This document shows, piece after piece, positions 7,997-16,190 of a stretch of DNA of 64,000 bases. Numbering within the stretch: the stretch's first letter is position 1; every line of letters starts with the position of its first letter. The stretch is from Leucobacter aridicollis. GTDB taxonomy: Bacteria > Actinomycetota > Actinomycetes > Actinomycetales > Microbacteriaceae. The stretch spans positions 2,418,001 through 2,482,000 of the forward strand of contig NZ_CP075339.1 in NCBI RefSeq assembly GCF_024399335.1. The letters are read 5' to 3'. The notes under the pieces were generated by a model. The model worked only from the letters and a program-made list of their open reading frames with translations, searched no databases and was not told where the DNA came from. A program made the translations under genes and the position numbers.

Positions 7997-10681
7997 ATGA
8001 CCCCACAGTCGCTCAGAGGGGCACCACTTGCCACGTTGCGCAGTGCAGAGCTGTCAGAGGCCGAGCGATCGATCAGCCGCCCGGGCGCCCTCCTGCTACT
8101 CGTAGGCGAACCCGGGGCGGGGAAACACGTACTCGCCAGGCAGTTGCTCGCGTCGATCCCCGAGCCACGACCCGCAGTCGTGGTGCTCAACGCATCGCCC
8201 ACCATCCAGCCAATCCCGTTTGCACTCATCAGGACAGTGCTACCGCACCAAGAGCAAACCGAAGCGCTCGACGCGGCTGCGGGCTACTCGGCGGTCGTTG
8301 CGGCCTGGCCTCAGCAGCACCCCGGCACCGTCATCCTCGTCGACGACGCAGACAGTGCGGATGATCTGAGCCTGCAGGTCATCGCGGCGCTGTGCGGTAC
8401 CCCCGGGTACCGCGTGATCATCACGGCACGAGACCTCTCGGCGCTGCCGCTCCCAGTTCTGCAACTGCTCCGAGAACAACCGGCATCAATCGTTGAGCTC
8501 ACCCCCCTCACGCTCCCGCAATCGACCGCGCTCATCAACCATTTGCTGTCCCCAGGCATGGTCGAGGCCGAGACTGGAACTCGCATCCATCGCGCGACGC
8601 TCGGCAACCCGCTCCACATCACTGAGCTCGTCGCCAGTTTGCTGCGCTCGGGAGCGCTCATGCATTTCGATGGCTTGTTCAGCTGGTCGGGCGGCGACGA
8701 GGCCACGATGTCGCTGCCCGACTTTCTGATCAATGAGCTCTCGCGGGCCACCCCCGAGATCCGATCCGCTCTCCTCACCGTAGCGCTCGCGGAGCCGATT
8801 CCGCTCTCGGCCCTGGCACGGCTCGGCGACATCGCGTCGCCAGCGGCGATCGACGAGCTCCTCGCACACCGCGTGCTGCGGTCAGATACGGCGGCTGATG
8901 GAACCCCGCTTGTGTGCACGAGCAACCAGCTCATTGGCGAGACCGTCCGCCAGGCAACGCCGCCGGGCGAGCGCATCACGTTGCTGCAGCGTATCGCCGA
9001 CACGCTTCCCGGCGACCTTGAGCTCTCTCCAGCTGAAACGCTGCTGCGGAGCACGAGTGTCCTCCTCGATGCCGGGCGTATTCCGTCACCGGAGATCCTC
9101 TGGAGCGCACTGACGGCAGCCCGGGCGACAAACAGCTACCGGCTGACTGCGAGAATTGGGCGCATCCTCGGCAGCGACGCAACGCAGAGCGAACAGCAGC
9201 GCATCGTCGCGACAACCGCTCGGTTGACCGCCGCCAGACTCTCTGGGCTCCCGACGCTCCTTGACGAGGCTGATCTCCTTCGCGCGCCGGTCCCTCGAGA
9301 CAGGCCCTCCCAGCCTCACTCATTGGGCGACCCCATGATTTCCCTCGTTCCCACCCCGGGAGACTCACCCGACACCCTTCTGTCGCGAATCGACCTCGGC
9401 TTCGCCCGCGCAGATGTCCTGTTGTATCGGGACGACGACGTTTCTGGGGCAACCAAGATCCTTGACGGGCTACTCGACGCATACCCCGACCCTGATTCTC
9501 CTGCGCATCTGCATGTCGTTGCTGGGAGCTACATTCGTTTGGCCTACGCCGGGAAATTCGCCGCAGCACGCGGCCTCCGGCTCGCACCGGGCGCGCCAGC
9601 CAGAGCCCCCGAAGTGATACCCGTCGCTGGAGCCGACATCCTGATCGCGGGACAGGCGGGCCGGCTGCGGGAGCTGCGAGCGGTCGCACGTCACGCGTTA
9701 CCCGCCGCGCTCTCCCGTTCAGGGACATACCCGACAGCGGGCGGGGAAATCTTCGGGGCATTATTCATGAGCGAGATCCTCAACGGCCAGGTGAAGAGCG
9801 CCGAGCGGCTACACCGGGCACTCCTCCGAGCGGTCGCTCACCCGACGGCGGCCTACCGCGAGGGGACCGGGCTCGTTGGCGTTGTGACAGGCACGCTCGC
9901 ACTCGCCCAAGGGCGCTGGGGGGACGCCGCCGCTGAGTTTGCGGCTTCGGCAGATGCGCTCAGCCGCAATGACGGCTCAGGGTTTCTCCCAGTATCACTC
10001 GCCGGAAGTGCGTTGGCGCTCGCGGCAAGTGGCCGCGCAGAGCACGCCTGGGAGGCAATCGCGCTGCTTGAGCAGACGCCGTTGCGCGCGAGCAGGATCG
10101 TCGAGGGCCCGATCCGGCTCGCAGCGGTCGCCGCACGATTCTGGCTCAACGATCCTGGCGCCAGAGACGCCGCGGACGCGCTCGCACGGTGGGCGCGGGA
10201 GCGCGCGCTCCATCTTGTTGAGCTGCGCGCGATTCACCTCGCAGGCGCGGCTCTCGTCCCACTGCCGAGCGGGGCTTGCGAACGCGCAGAGGCCCTCCAC
10301 CAGGCGATCGGAACACAGTTCTCGGGTTCCTTGTGTTCGGCGATCCTCGAGCGACGCGGCGGCGGCCCAGTACAGGATTCCGCCGCCGGGCGACAGTTAG
10401 CGCGCCACGGAGTGCTCTCGCCACTTCGCTGGCGAGAGCCGCTCACGCCTCGAGAACGCGAGGTAGGTGGCCTCGCCGTACTCGGGTACTCGACGAAACT
10501 CATCGCGGCGACCCTGCGAATCTCCACCCGCACCGTCGAAACGCATCTCGCGCGCATTTTCACGAAGCTCGGAATCAACGACCGCGAGGGACTCGCCATC
10601 TCCCTTGAGCAACGCAGCGGTCTCTGGGAACCAACACAGTCGTCCGTGCTTCCAGAAAACACGGCACTCGCCGACAAGTAG
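7997..10681 (+). CDS. Large LuxR-family (LAL-type) ATPase transcription regulator
   Basis: An 894-residue regulator. The ATG at 7997 has AGGGGAG 7 nt upstream. The N-terminus is a STAND/AAA-like ATPase: Walker A at about residues 37-44 is GEPGAGKH, where the usual Ser/Thr after the Lys is His, and Walker B is TVILVDDAD. The middle is a long helical, TPR-like region rich in Ala/Leu/Arg. The last ~70 residues are a LuxR-type HTH: LTPREREVGGLAVLGYS, then TLRISTRTVETHLARIFTKL. Such proteins usually activate genes after binding a small inducer. It converges on a surface-protein gene. TATGAT at 7954-7959 may be its -10 box. Confidence 0.93.
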   Translation: MTPQSLRGAPLATLRSAELSEAERSISRPGALLLLVGEPGAGKHVLARQLLASIPEPRPAVVVLNASPTIQPIPFALIRTVLPHQEQTEALDAAAGYSAVVAAWPQQHPGTVILVDDADSADDLSLQVIAALCGTPGYRVIITARDLSALPLPVLQLLREQPASIVELTPLTLPQSTALINHLLSPGMVEAETGTRIHRATLGNPLHITELVASLLRSGALMHFDGLFSWSGGDEATMSLPDFLINELSRATPEIRSALLTVALAEPIPLSALARLGDIASPAAIDELLAHRVLRSDTAADGTPLVCTSNQLIGETVRQATPPGERITLLQRIADTLPGDLELSPAETLLRSTSVLLDAGRIPSPEILWSALTAARATNSYRLTARIGRILGSDATQSEQQRIVATTARLTAARLSGLPTLLDEADLLRAPVPRDRPSQPHSLGDPMISLVPTPGDSPDTLLSRIDLGFARADVLLYRDDDVSGATKILDGLLDAYPDPDSPAHLHVVAGSYIRLAYAGKFAAARGLRLAPGAPARAPEVIPVAGADILIAGQAGRLRELRAVARHALPAALSRSGTYPTAGGEIFGALFMSEILNGQVKSAERLHRALLRAVAHPTAAYREGTGLVGVVTGTLALAQGRWGDAAAEFAASADALSRNDGSGFLPVSLAGSALALAASGRAEHAWEAIALLEQTPLRASRIVEGPIRLAAVAARFWLNDPGARDAADALARWARERALHLVELRAIHLAGAALVPLPSGACERAEALHQAIGTQFSGSLCSAILERRGGGPVQDSAAGRQLARHGVLSPLRWREPLTPREREVGGLAVLGYSTKLIAATLRISTRTVETHLARIFTKLGINDREGLAISLEQRSGLWEPTQSSVLPENTALADK

Positions 10682-10729
10682 GACACGCCACGCACAGGCA
10701 GAGGCGAACTGTGGCGCTCAACCCAGCAT

Positions 10730-10766
10730 GCGGCCGGGCCCCGGTGGTGAACCGGGTCCCGGCCGC
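10730..10766. terminator. Bidirectional terminator hairpin
   Basis: Arms of 16 bp (10730-10745 and 10751-10766) starting GCGGCCGGG, with one mismatch and a 5-nt GGTGA loop. It lies between the convergent LuxR-type gene (ends 10681) and the surface-protein gene (ends 10790) and can serve both. There is no strong T-run. Confidence 0.75.
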
Positions 10767-10789
10767 GTTCCTTCCAATGCCGCGCGACG

Positions 10790-13303
10790 TTACTTCACTC
10801 CTTTCCTCATTCCAGGCCGCCGATGCAGCAGGGACAGGCCAGCGCCGGCCGCGAACAGTCCGATCGCGATCGCCCCGAGCGTGCCCAGGCCCGTACTGCC
10901 GGTCTCAGCGATCAGCACCGGTCGGGCCGCAGGCGCTGCTGGGGCCGCACCAGGAGCAACAGGCTTCGCGCCCGGCTGGACCGCGGGCACAACGCTCGGT
11001 GGCTCGGTGATCGGCGGCCGCGCGTTGCAGTCAGGCGTTGCGGGAGGATAGACCGTCGTTGCGGCAGCCGTCGGATTGATCCGGATCTCGACCACCGTTT
11101 CACCGCGGAGGTTGTAGAACGGCGCCGCCGGATCTTCGAACCAGGTGCCGTCCGCCCGCTGGCTCCAGCCCGGCCAGCCGGTCGGGTTGCCCGCCGCGTC
11201 GACAGAAGCACCCGGCCACAGGACCTCGCCGCTCAGCGTGTCTCCGCTCTGCCAGCCTGCTGGGTACGCCAGCGTGTCAACCTGTGCGGCCCCGTCGGCG
11301 AGTATCGCAGCGTGGTCGGCGGCTGGAATGGAGGCGTCACGTGCCGCGTATGCCTCAGGGCTCCACCAGATAATCGAGATCGGCAGGCTGCCTGGGTCGC
11401 TGATCCCGGCCGGTGTCACCGAGTAGGTAAACCACGGTGTGTCGTTCACACAGGCCGCAGCCCCAGTCACACCGACGCTGCGCACCGGGGTCTCAGCTTG
11501 GCCGCAGTCATTTCCAGGGTTGGTGTCGGAGGTGCTGTCACCGTCTGGCTCCTCCTCGCCGACGGTCTCGAACGTGCCTACATCACCGACGCCAGCCAAT
11601 TGGAGGCCGGGTTCGACCTCGGGCGCAGCACCGTCGCTTGAGACACACGCCGTGTTGACGACCTCACCGCTTGCGGGAGCGACCGTGACCATCGCGTCAA
11701 ACTCGATACTTGCTTCACCGGTGAATGCGCCTGCAAAGCTCGCCGTCACCGTTTCGGCACCGCTCACCTCCCAGCCGTCGGAAGCAGATACTCCGCCAGC
11801 GAACACCAGCCCAGCAGGCAGCGTATCCGTCACAGTCGGATTCAGGGCACTATTGCTTCCGCTCCCGGTGACTGTGAGGGTGTACCTGATCAGGTCGCCG
11901 ACCTCGGCCGCCCCATCAGCCGTCGTCGCGCTCTTCGCGAGGGCGAGGTCGAAATCGGCTTCTGGGCAGGGCTCCACCTCGACAGTGGCCTGCGCCGATG
12001 TCTCTCCGTAGCTCAGCGTCACCTGGTACTCGCCGGGGCCCGCAGTGTCGATCAGCACAGATCCCTCATCTCCGGTCCCCAATACTGTGCGAACCGGCCA
12101 GGAGATGCCATCTTTGCTCACCTGAAGGGAGTAGTTCTCTCCTGCGAGAGTGTCGTCGAAGAAGACCTCGAACTGCTCGGGAACGGTTCCGCCTGCCGCG
12201 AGGCACTGATCGACGACGATGCGAATCTCGGGTGCGGGCGGGTCGGGGCATGGCGTCACCGTCACCGATTCACTGCCAACCCCCTCATCCTCCTCAGCAC
12301 CGACACGCGACACCGTCACCACGTACTCACCCTCGCCAGACAACGGAATCTCGACAACCGCAGTCGCCGCCGTCGCCTCGACAAGCGGCAACAGCGTCGG
12401 CACGCCACCGTCCATCGAGACGCTCACCCGATACGACTCCCCCGCAGTCAACGCGCCCAGGTTCGCCGTCATCACCGCAGGCACCTCGCCATCAGCAGCA
12501 ACACACTGCTCGACCGCAAGCTCGACCGTCGGAGTCAGAAACTCGGTATCGGGAGTGCCAGGCGATTTACAGCCGTTGTTGTAGACCGCCTGACCCGCCT
12601 CATCCCAGTTCTGGCCCGGGAACTCGACCATCTGCCCATCTTCCTCATACGAGAACGGCGGGATGATGTCACGACCATCCTGATGACCAACATGACCATT
12701 GAGGTCACCGCTCTTCGCTGGCTCGTTCGTCACCCACTTGCCGTCGGCACCGGTTGCGTGACAGATCACGACAGCGTCCTTCACATTGCGCGCCTGCGGC
12801 GAAGACTCGCTTCGCTCGGCCGGTGGAGTTGCAGCCGAAGTTCGTTGATCCTGCGCACCGGGTGTTCTCGGTGCCGCAGCACCAGACTCATCCGCGGCAC
12901 TGGGCGTTGGAGCTGGGGCCTCGGCCACCGCCGCTTCAGGGGCGGGCGGCGCAGGTTGTGCCGGCGCTGCCTCGGCAACTGGCTCGGGCGCCGGAGCCGG
13001 GACTGGCGCGACCACCGGTTCAGGCGCTGGCGCGGGGGCCGCGCTTTGCTCAACCGGAGGGGCCGGCGCGGGGGCCGGCTGCTCTGGCGGTGGCGCCGCG
13101 GGAGCCGCTGCCGGCGTCGCTGGAGTTGAGACAGCGGCGGTGCTGTCCGGAGCATCAGCGGGAGCTGTCGCGTCGTCCGCGAATGCCGCCAGCGGTGCTG
13201 GGCCGAGGGTGAGTGCCACGGCAGAAAGGAGAACAAGCCAGAACCGGCCTGTTCCTGGATTCGCGCTATACCCACCGGGTTCTCGGCGAGTTTTCTGGAA
13301 CAT
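10790..13303 (-). CDS. Cell-wall-anchored surface protein with DUF11 domain
   Basis: A secreted protein of 837 residues from the ATG at 13303 (a GTG six codons upstream is an alternative; neither has a good ribosome site). Order: signal peptide (FWLVLLSAVALTLGPAPLAA then FADD); a ~130-residue low-complexity stalk of Ala/Pro/Glu; a VICHATG...GHVGHQDG...DIIPP segment known from actinobacterial surface proteins; three Ig-like repeats with paired cysteines; a DUF11 repeat (FDLALAKSATTADGAAEVGD). The C-terminus has the sorting signal LIAETG, a membrane helix and HRRPGMRKGVK. LAxTG-like motifs are used by class E sortases; no sortase lies in the window. Probably an adhesin or structural wall protein. 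Confidence 0.9.
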   Translation of the reverse strand: MFQKTRREPGGYSANPGTGRFWLVLLSAVALTLGPAPLAAFADDATAPADAPDSTAAVSTPATPAAAPAAPPPEQPAPAPAPPVEQSAAPAPAPEPVVAPVPAPAPEPVAEAAPAQPAPPAPEAAVAEAPAPTPSAADESGAAAPRTPGAQDQRTSAATPPAERSESSPQARNVKDAVVICHATGADGKWVTNEPAKSGDLNGHVGHQDGRDIIPPFSYEEDGQMVEFPGQNWDEAGQAVYNNGCKSPGTPDTEFLTPTVELAVEQCVAADGEVPAVMTANLGALTAGESYRVSVSMDGGVPTLLPLVEATAATAVVEIPLSGEGEYVVTVSRVGAEEDEGVGSESVTVTPCPDPPAPEIRIVVDQCLAAGGTVPEQFEVFFDDTLAGENYSLQVSKDGISWPVRTVLGTGDEGSVLIDTAGPGEYQVTLSYGETSAQATVEVEPCPEADFDLALAKSATTADGAAEVGDLIRYTLTVTGSGSNSALNPTVTDTLPAGLVFAGGVSASDGWEVSGAETVTASFAGAFTGEASIEFDAMVTVAPASGEVVNTACVSSDGAAPEVEPGLQLAGVGDVGTFETVGEEEPDGDSTSDTNPGNDCGQAETPVRSVGVTGAAACVNDTPWFTYSVTPAGISDPGSLPISIIWWSPEAYAARDASIPAADHAAILADGAAQVDTLAYPAGWQSGDTLSGEVLWPGASVDAAGNPTGWPGWSQRADGTWFEDPAAPFYNLRGETVVEIRINPTAAATTVYPPATPDCNARPPITEPPSVVPAVQPGAKPVAPGAAPAAPAARPVLIAETGSTGLGTLGAIAIGLFAAGAGLSLLHRRPGMRKGVK

Positions 13304-13608
13304 AATCGGGACCCGATTCACTCACGGGAGCGCGCCCGGCGCCCCCGATGCCAAGCGGGGTAAGCGGTTGAGACGCGTGCCCCGGCGCGGGGCCCGACGG
13401 GCCTCTCGCCACCACCCGTCGATGGATCGCATCATTGCGGCACCGCTGGGAAGATATGAGCAGATTAGGTTTTGGGCGCGCTGAAGCACATCCGTAGAAA
13501 CTACGTACCGGGTCGAGACGTTTAGGCTTCCGTAGCGCTGAGACTCGGATGTGGTCGGGGCGACTCAGCGCGGCGCGCACTCGGTTGACCCCGAGGTGCC
13601 CCGAGGGA
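13304..13608 (-). other. Non-coding, hairpin-rich region upstream of the surface protein gene
   Basis: No convincing gene on either strand in about 300 bases. On the minus strand it contains CACATCCG (13545-13552) and CGGATGTG (13488-13495) as distant arms enclosing a CGTAG-TTT-CTACG hairpin, then several GC hairpins such as GCCCC-GCGCC-GGGGC. It probably holds the promoter and a long structured leader of the surface-protein gene. TAATCT near 13464-13469 is a possible -10 box. I could not match it to a known riboswitch class. Confidence 0.4.
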
Positions 13609-13646
13609 GGTGCATTCGCGAGCGCAGTGCAGGTCGCGAATGCACC
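13609..13646 (-). terminator. Hairpin after dapF
   Basis: Perfect 13-bp arms GGTGCATTCGCGA (13609-13621) and TCGCGAATGCACC (13634-13646) around a 12-nt loop, starting 16 nt after the dapF stop. There is no T-run, so it is either a GC-hairpin terminator or a 3-prime stabiliser. Confidence 0.6.
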
Positions 13647-13662
13647 GCAGTGAGCTCTTCGG

Positions 13663-14538
13663 CTATGGCAGTTCGACGGTCCCGCTGTAGACGAGCTCGG
13701 CAGGGCCTGAGAGCGACACGTGCTCGCCCTCTTCTGTCGCAAACATGCGTATGCCGAGCTTGCCCCCGGGGACCTCGACGCTCCAGCTGTTCGGCATCTG
13801 CTCGCCGCCCCAGTGGCGGAACGCGAGGGCTGCCGCAGCCGCGCCAGTGCCGCACGACAGCGTTTCGCCGACGCCCCGCTCAAAGACGCGCATGCGGATA
13901 TGCGCGACCCCGTTCTTCAGGAGTGGTTCGGAGGGCACGACGAATTCGACGTTTGCGCCACCAGCAGGGGCCGGATCAAGCGCCGGCTCGCTCACCAGCC
14001 CGAGCCCATCAAGTTCAGCATCGTCGGCGAGCACTGCCACGACGTGCGGGTTGCCAACGTCGATGCCGAGGCCAGGGCGCGGCACTGCGAGGCCCGTCGC
14101 CGCGACAAGGCGTTCGGGAGCGAGCCGCCACCGCCCAAGGTCGACGGTGTAGCCCGACGCGCCGATGAGCACGTCGCGAACTCCCGCACGCGTGCCGAGC
14201 GGGAGCGTGTCGCTTCGTTCCGGCGAGACGAGCCCCTCAGAGATCAGGTAGTGCGTGTAGACGCGCACACCGTTGCCGCACATCTCTGCGACGGTGCCAT
14301 CGGCGTTCCAGTAGTCCATGAACCACTCAGCCTCGGGCTCCACCGCAAGAATGTCGGCCCCCTCAGGGATCGCACGGGAGCGGACCGCACGGATCACACC
14401 GTCGGCGCCGATTCCGAATCGACGGTCACAGAGGAACTTGACCCGCTCGGGTGTGAGGTCAACCTCGCCATCAGGATCAGTGAAGAGCACAAAGTCGTTC
14501 CCCGTTCCGTGGCCCTTGGTAAATGTGAGTGCGGTCAT
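13663..14538 (-). CDS. dapF: Diaminopimelate epimerase
   Basis: Converts LL- to meso-diaminopimelate for lysine and peptidoglycan. The protein is 291 residues from the ATG at 14538, which has AAGGAG 6 nt upstream. It begins with the typical [13 protein letters not shown]. The two catalytic cysteines lie in [10 protein letters not shown] and [11 protein letters not shown]. The usual actinobacterial neighbour miaA is separated from it by the PadR module at 14.6-16.2 kb. With dapA and dapB in this window it covers three lysine/DAP steps. Confidence 0.96.
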   Translation of the reverse strand: MTALTFTKGHGTGNDFVLFTDPDGEVDLTPERVKFLCDRRFGIGADGVIRAVRSRAIPEGADILAVEPEAEWFMDYWNADGTVAEMCGNGVRVYTHYLISEGLVSPERSDTLPLGTRAGVRDVLIGASGYTVDLGRWRLAPERLVAATGLAVPRPGLGIDVGNPHVVAVLADDAELDGLGLVSEPALDPAPAGGANVEFVVPSEPLLKNGVAHIRMRVFERGVGETLSCGTGAAAAALAFRHWGGEQMPNSWSVEVPGGKLGIRMFATEEGEHVSLSGPAELVYSGTVELP

Positions 14539-14607
14539 GGGTGACTCCTTCAGGGCGCTAGCAGAGGTTGTGAGGAATACGCTACCGCATACTCTCCCAC
14601 GCAACGC

Positions 14608-14636
14608 TTGACGTACTACGCGTCACGTAGTACGTT
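14608..14636 (+). promoter_or_regulatory. padR promoter with palindromic operator
   Basis: A perfect inverted repeat ACGTACTACG (14611-14620) and CGTAGTACGT (14626-14635) with a 5-bp centre. It overlaps a promoter: TTGACG (14608-14613), 17-bp spacer, TACGTT (14631-14636). The operator covers the whole spacer, so a bound repressor would block RNA polymerase. Autoregulation by the PadR protein encoded just downstream is the obvious model. Confidence 0.75.
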
Positions 14637-14688
14637 CGATGGCATACGGCGCCTGCACACGCGCCATCGACAGGGAAAGGAGGCGCGC

Positions 14689-15021
14689 ATGATCGGTGCC
14701 GATGCAATCCGCGGCTACGTCGACCTCATGGTGCTCTCCCTGCTGCGGACGCGCCCGTCGTATGCATACGACCTCGCGCAACAGATCGCCACGGTCGCAG
14801 GCAACGACTACTCGATCAAGCAGACAACCCTGTATTCAGCGGTGAAGCGCCTTGAGGTCGCGGAACTCGTCACCTCGTTCGCTGGCTCCTCGGACTCCGG
14901 AAAGCCCCGCACCTACTATCAGATCACCCAGGCCGGACTGTCTCACCTCGAGGAGAAACTCGCGGAGTGGGAGATCACGAAGTCCGTCGTCGACCGTTTT
15001 GCCAAAGGAGCGTCCTCGTGA
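14689..15021 (+). CDS. PadR-family transcriptional regulator
   Basis: A 110-residue winged-helix repressor. The ATG at 14689 follows a perfect AAAGGAGG at 5 nt. PadR features: GYVDLMVLSLLRTRPSYAYD, the recognition helix region YSIKQTTLYSAVKRLEVAEL, and the wing SGKPRTYYQITQAGLSHL. The C-terminal dimer helix is short (PadR-s1 type). Its stop overlaps the start of the downstream membrane protein (GTGA), a pairing typical of PadR with HAAS-domain membrane proteins. It probably represses this two-gene operon through the operator at 14611-14635. Confidence 0.92.
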   Translation: MIGADAIRGYVDLMVLSLLRTRPSYAYDLAQQIATVAGNDYSIKQTTLYSAVKRLEVAELVTSFAGSSDSGKPRTYYQITQAGLSHLEEKLAEWEITKSVVDRFAKGASS

Positions 15022-16184
15022 ACGTCATCATCTCGTACCTGGACACTATGTTCGCCGGATATCCAGCAAGCCCCCGGCTCGTCGAAGCCCGCGCCGAGCT
15101 GCAGGCGATGATGGAGGACGCCTACGCCGCCGCGAAGGCCGACGGGATGTCTGAGAACGAGGCCGTCGGAAAGGTCATCACCGAGTTCGGCAACCTCGAC
15201 GAACTCGCACCCGTTCTAGGCATCACGCGCGAGCTCGCACCCCCTGTCTCATCAAGCCCCCAGGGCACAACCACCGCCGCGCACCCTGCGCTACCAGGTT
15301 CAGGGCCACAGACACGACCCCCAGGGCAGCCCGCCGACGGGCAGACTGGCCCTGCCTATGCGCAGCAGCATGGGGACGCCCAACTCCCCGCGCAGGCCGC
15401 TTCGCAGCCAAGACCGCCGCGCGAGCACGCCCCGCTCGGGCTTGCCGAGACACAGGCCTACACGACGCTGCGCGAGACCGTCGACGAGAAGCTCGGTCTT
15501 GGCGTCTCCCTGCTCGTCTTCGCGATGGCCCCGCTCATTGCAGTCACGACGACAGCCGAGGCACTATGGAGCGGCGGCGCCTACAACGTTGCCGTGTTCG
15601 TCGGCATCATGGCGACCGTCGCCCTCATCGCGTGCGGCGTGCTCGTGCTCGTCGGTAGGGCACAGCGCCTGTCACAGTTCGCCCGCATCGAGCGTGGACA
15701 CTTCTCGCCGCAACCCGACTCAATCAAGTTCGCAACTGACCTTGCAGCCGCACAATCGCAGGCGCGGACAGGCAAGTTGCAGATCGCCATTGGGCTGTGG
15801 ATCTTCGCGTTCGCGCCGATCTTGGCCGTCACGATCCTCCCCGACGGCTGGAGCGGAGTCGCGGTGAGCGGCGCCCTCACACTCGTCGCCCTCGGCCTCC
15901 TCATTTTTCTCCCCGCAAACTGGGCAGCGAGCGCTGCCGACCGGATCACCCGCGAGGGCAGTATTACTGCCGACGGCACCCCAGTCGACGACGAGGAGCA
16001 CAGCATCGTTGGCGTGATCGCGAGCTTCTACTGGCCACTCGTCACCCTGGGATACCTCGCATGGAGTTTCATCGGCAACGCCTGGGGGACGTCGTGGATC
16101 GTCTGGCCGATTGCTGGTGTGCTCTTCGGCGCGATTGCTGCAGGCTTCGGGTCGTGGGAGTCGTACCGCGCCTCGAAGCGTTAA
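15018..16184 (+). CDS. HAAS-type permease-prefix membrane protein paired with PadR
   Basis: A 388-residue membrane protein from the GTG at 15018. The first ~75 residues (VIISYLDTMFAGYPASPRL ... EFGNLDELAPVLG) form an HAAS-like cytosolic helical domain. A ~70-residue Pro/Gln/Ala-rich linker follows, then about six hydrophobic segments (SLLVFAMAPLIAVTT; VAVFVGIMATVALIACGVLV; IAIGLWIFAFAPILAV; VSGALTLVALGLLIFLP; IVGVIASFYWPLVTLGYLAW; WIVWPIAGVLFGAIAAGFG). HAAS proteins are usually co-encoded with PadR and are thought to act in membrane signalling. No enzyme motif is seen. Confidence 0.8.
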   Translation: MNVIISYLDTMFAGYPASPRLVEARAELQAMMEDAYAAAKADGMSENEAVGKVITEFGNLDELAPVLGITRELAPPVSSSPQGTTTAAHPALPGSGPQTRPPGQPADGQTGPAYAQQHGDAQLPAQAASQPRPPREHAPLGLAETQAYTTLRETVDEKLGLGVSLLVFAMAPLIAVTTTAEALWSGGAYNVAVFVGIMATVALIACGVLVLVGRAQRLSQFARIERGHFSPQPDSIKFATDLAAAQSQARTGKLQIAIGLWIFAFAPILAVTILPDGWSGVAVSGALTLVALGLLIFLPANWAASAADRITREGSITADGTPVDDEEHSIVGVIASFYWPLVTLGYLAWSFIGNAWGTSWIVWPIAGVLFGAIAAGFGSWESYRASKR

Positions 16185-16190
16185 GCAGCG

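Noticed and set aside
10467..11051. Plus-strand open frame bridging the end of the LuxR-type gene and the surface-protein gene
   Set aside because: Runs through the bidirectional terminator and is out of frame with both real genes.
13304..13608. c-di-AMP (ydaO-type) riboswitch before the surface-protein gene
   Set aside because: The region is structured, but I could not find the conserved ydaO core blocks; left as an unassigned structured region.
13266..13883. 205-codon minus-strand frame overlapping dapF and the surface-protein gene
   Set aside because: Overlaps dapF out of frame and crosses the dapF hairpin; low-complexity Arg/Ser/Ala composition.
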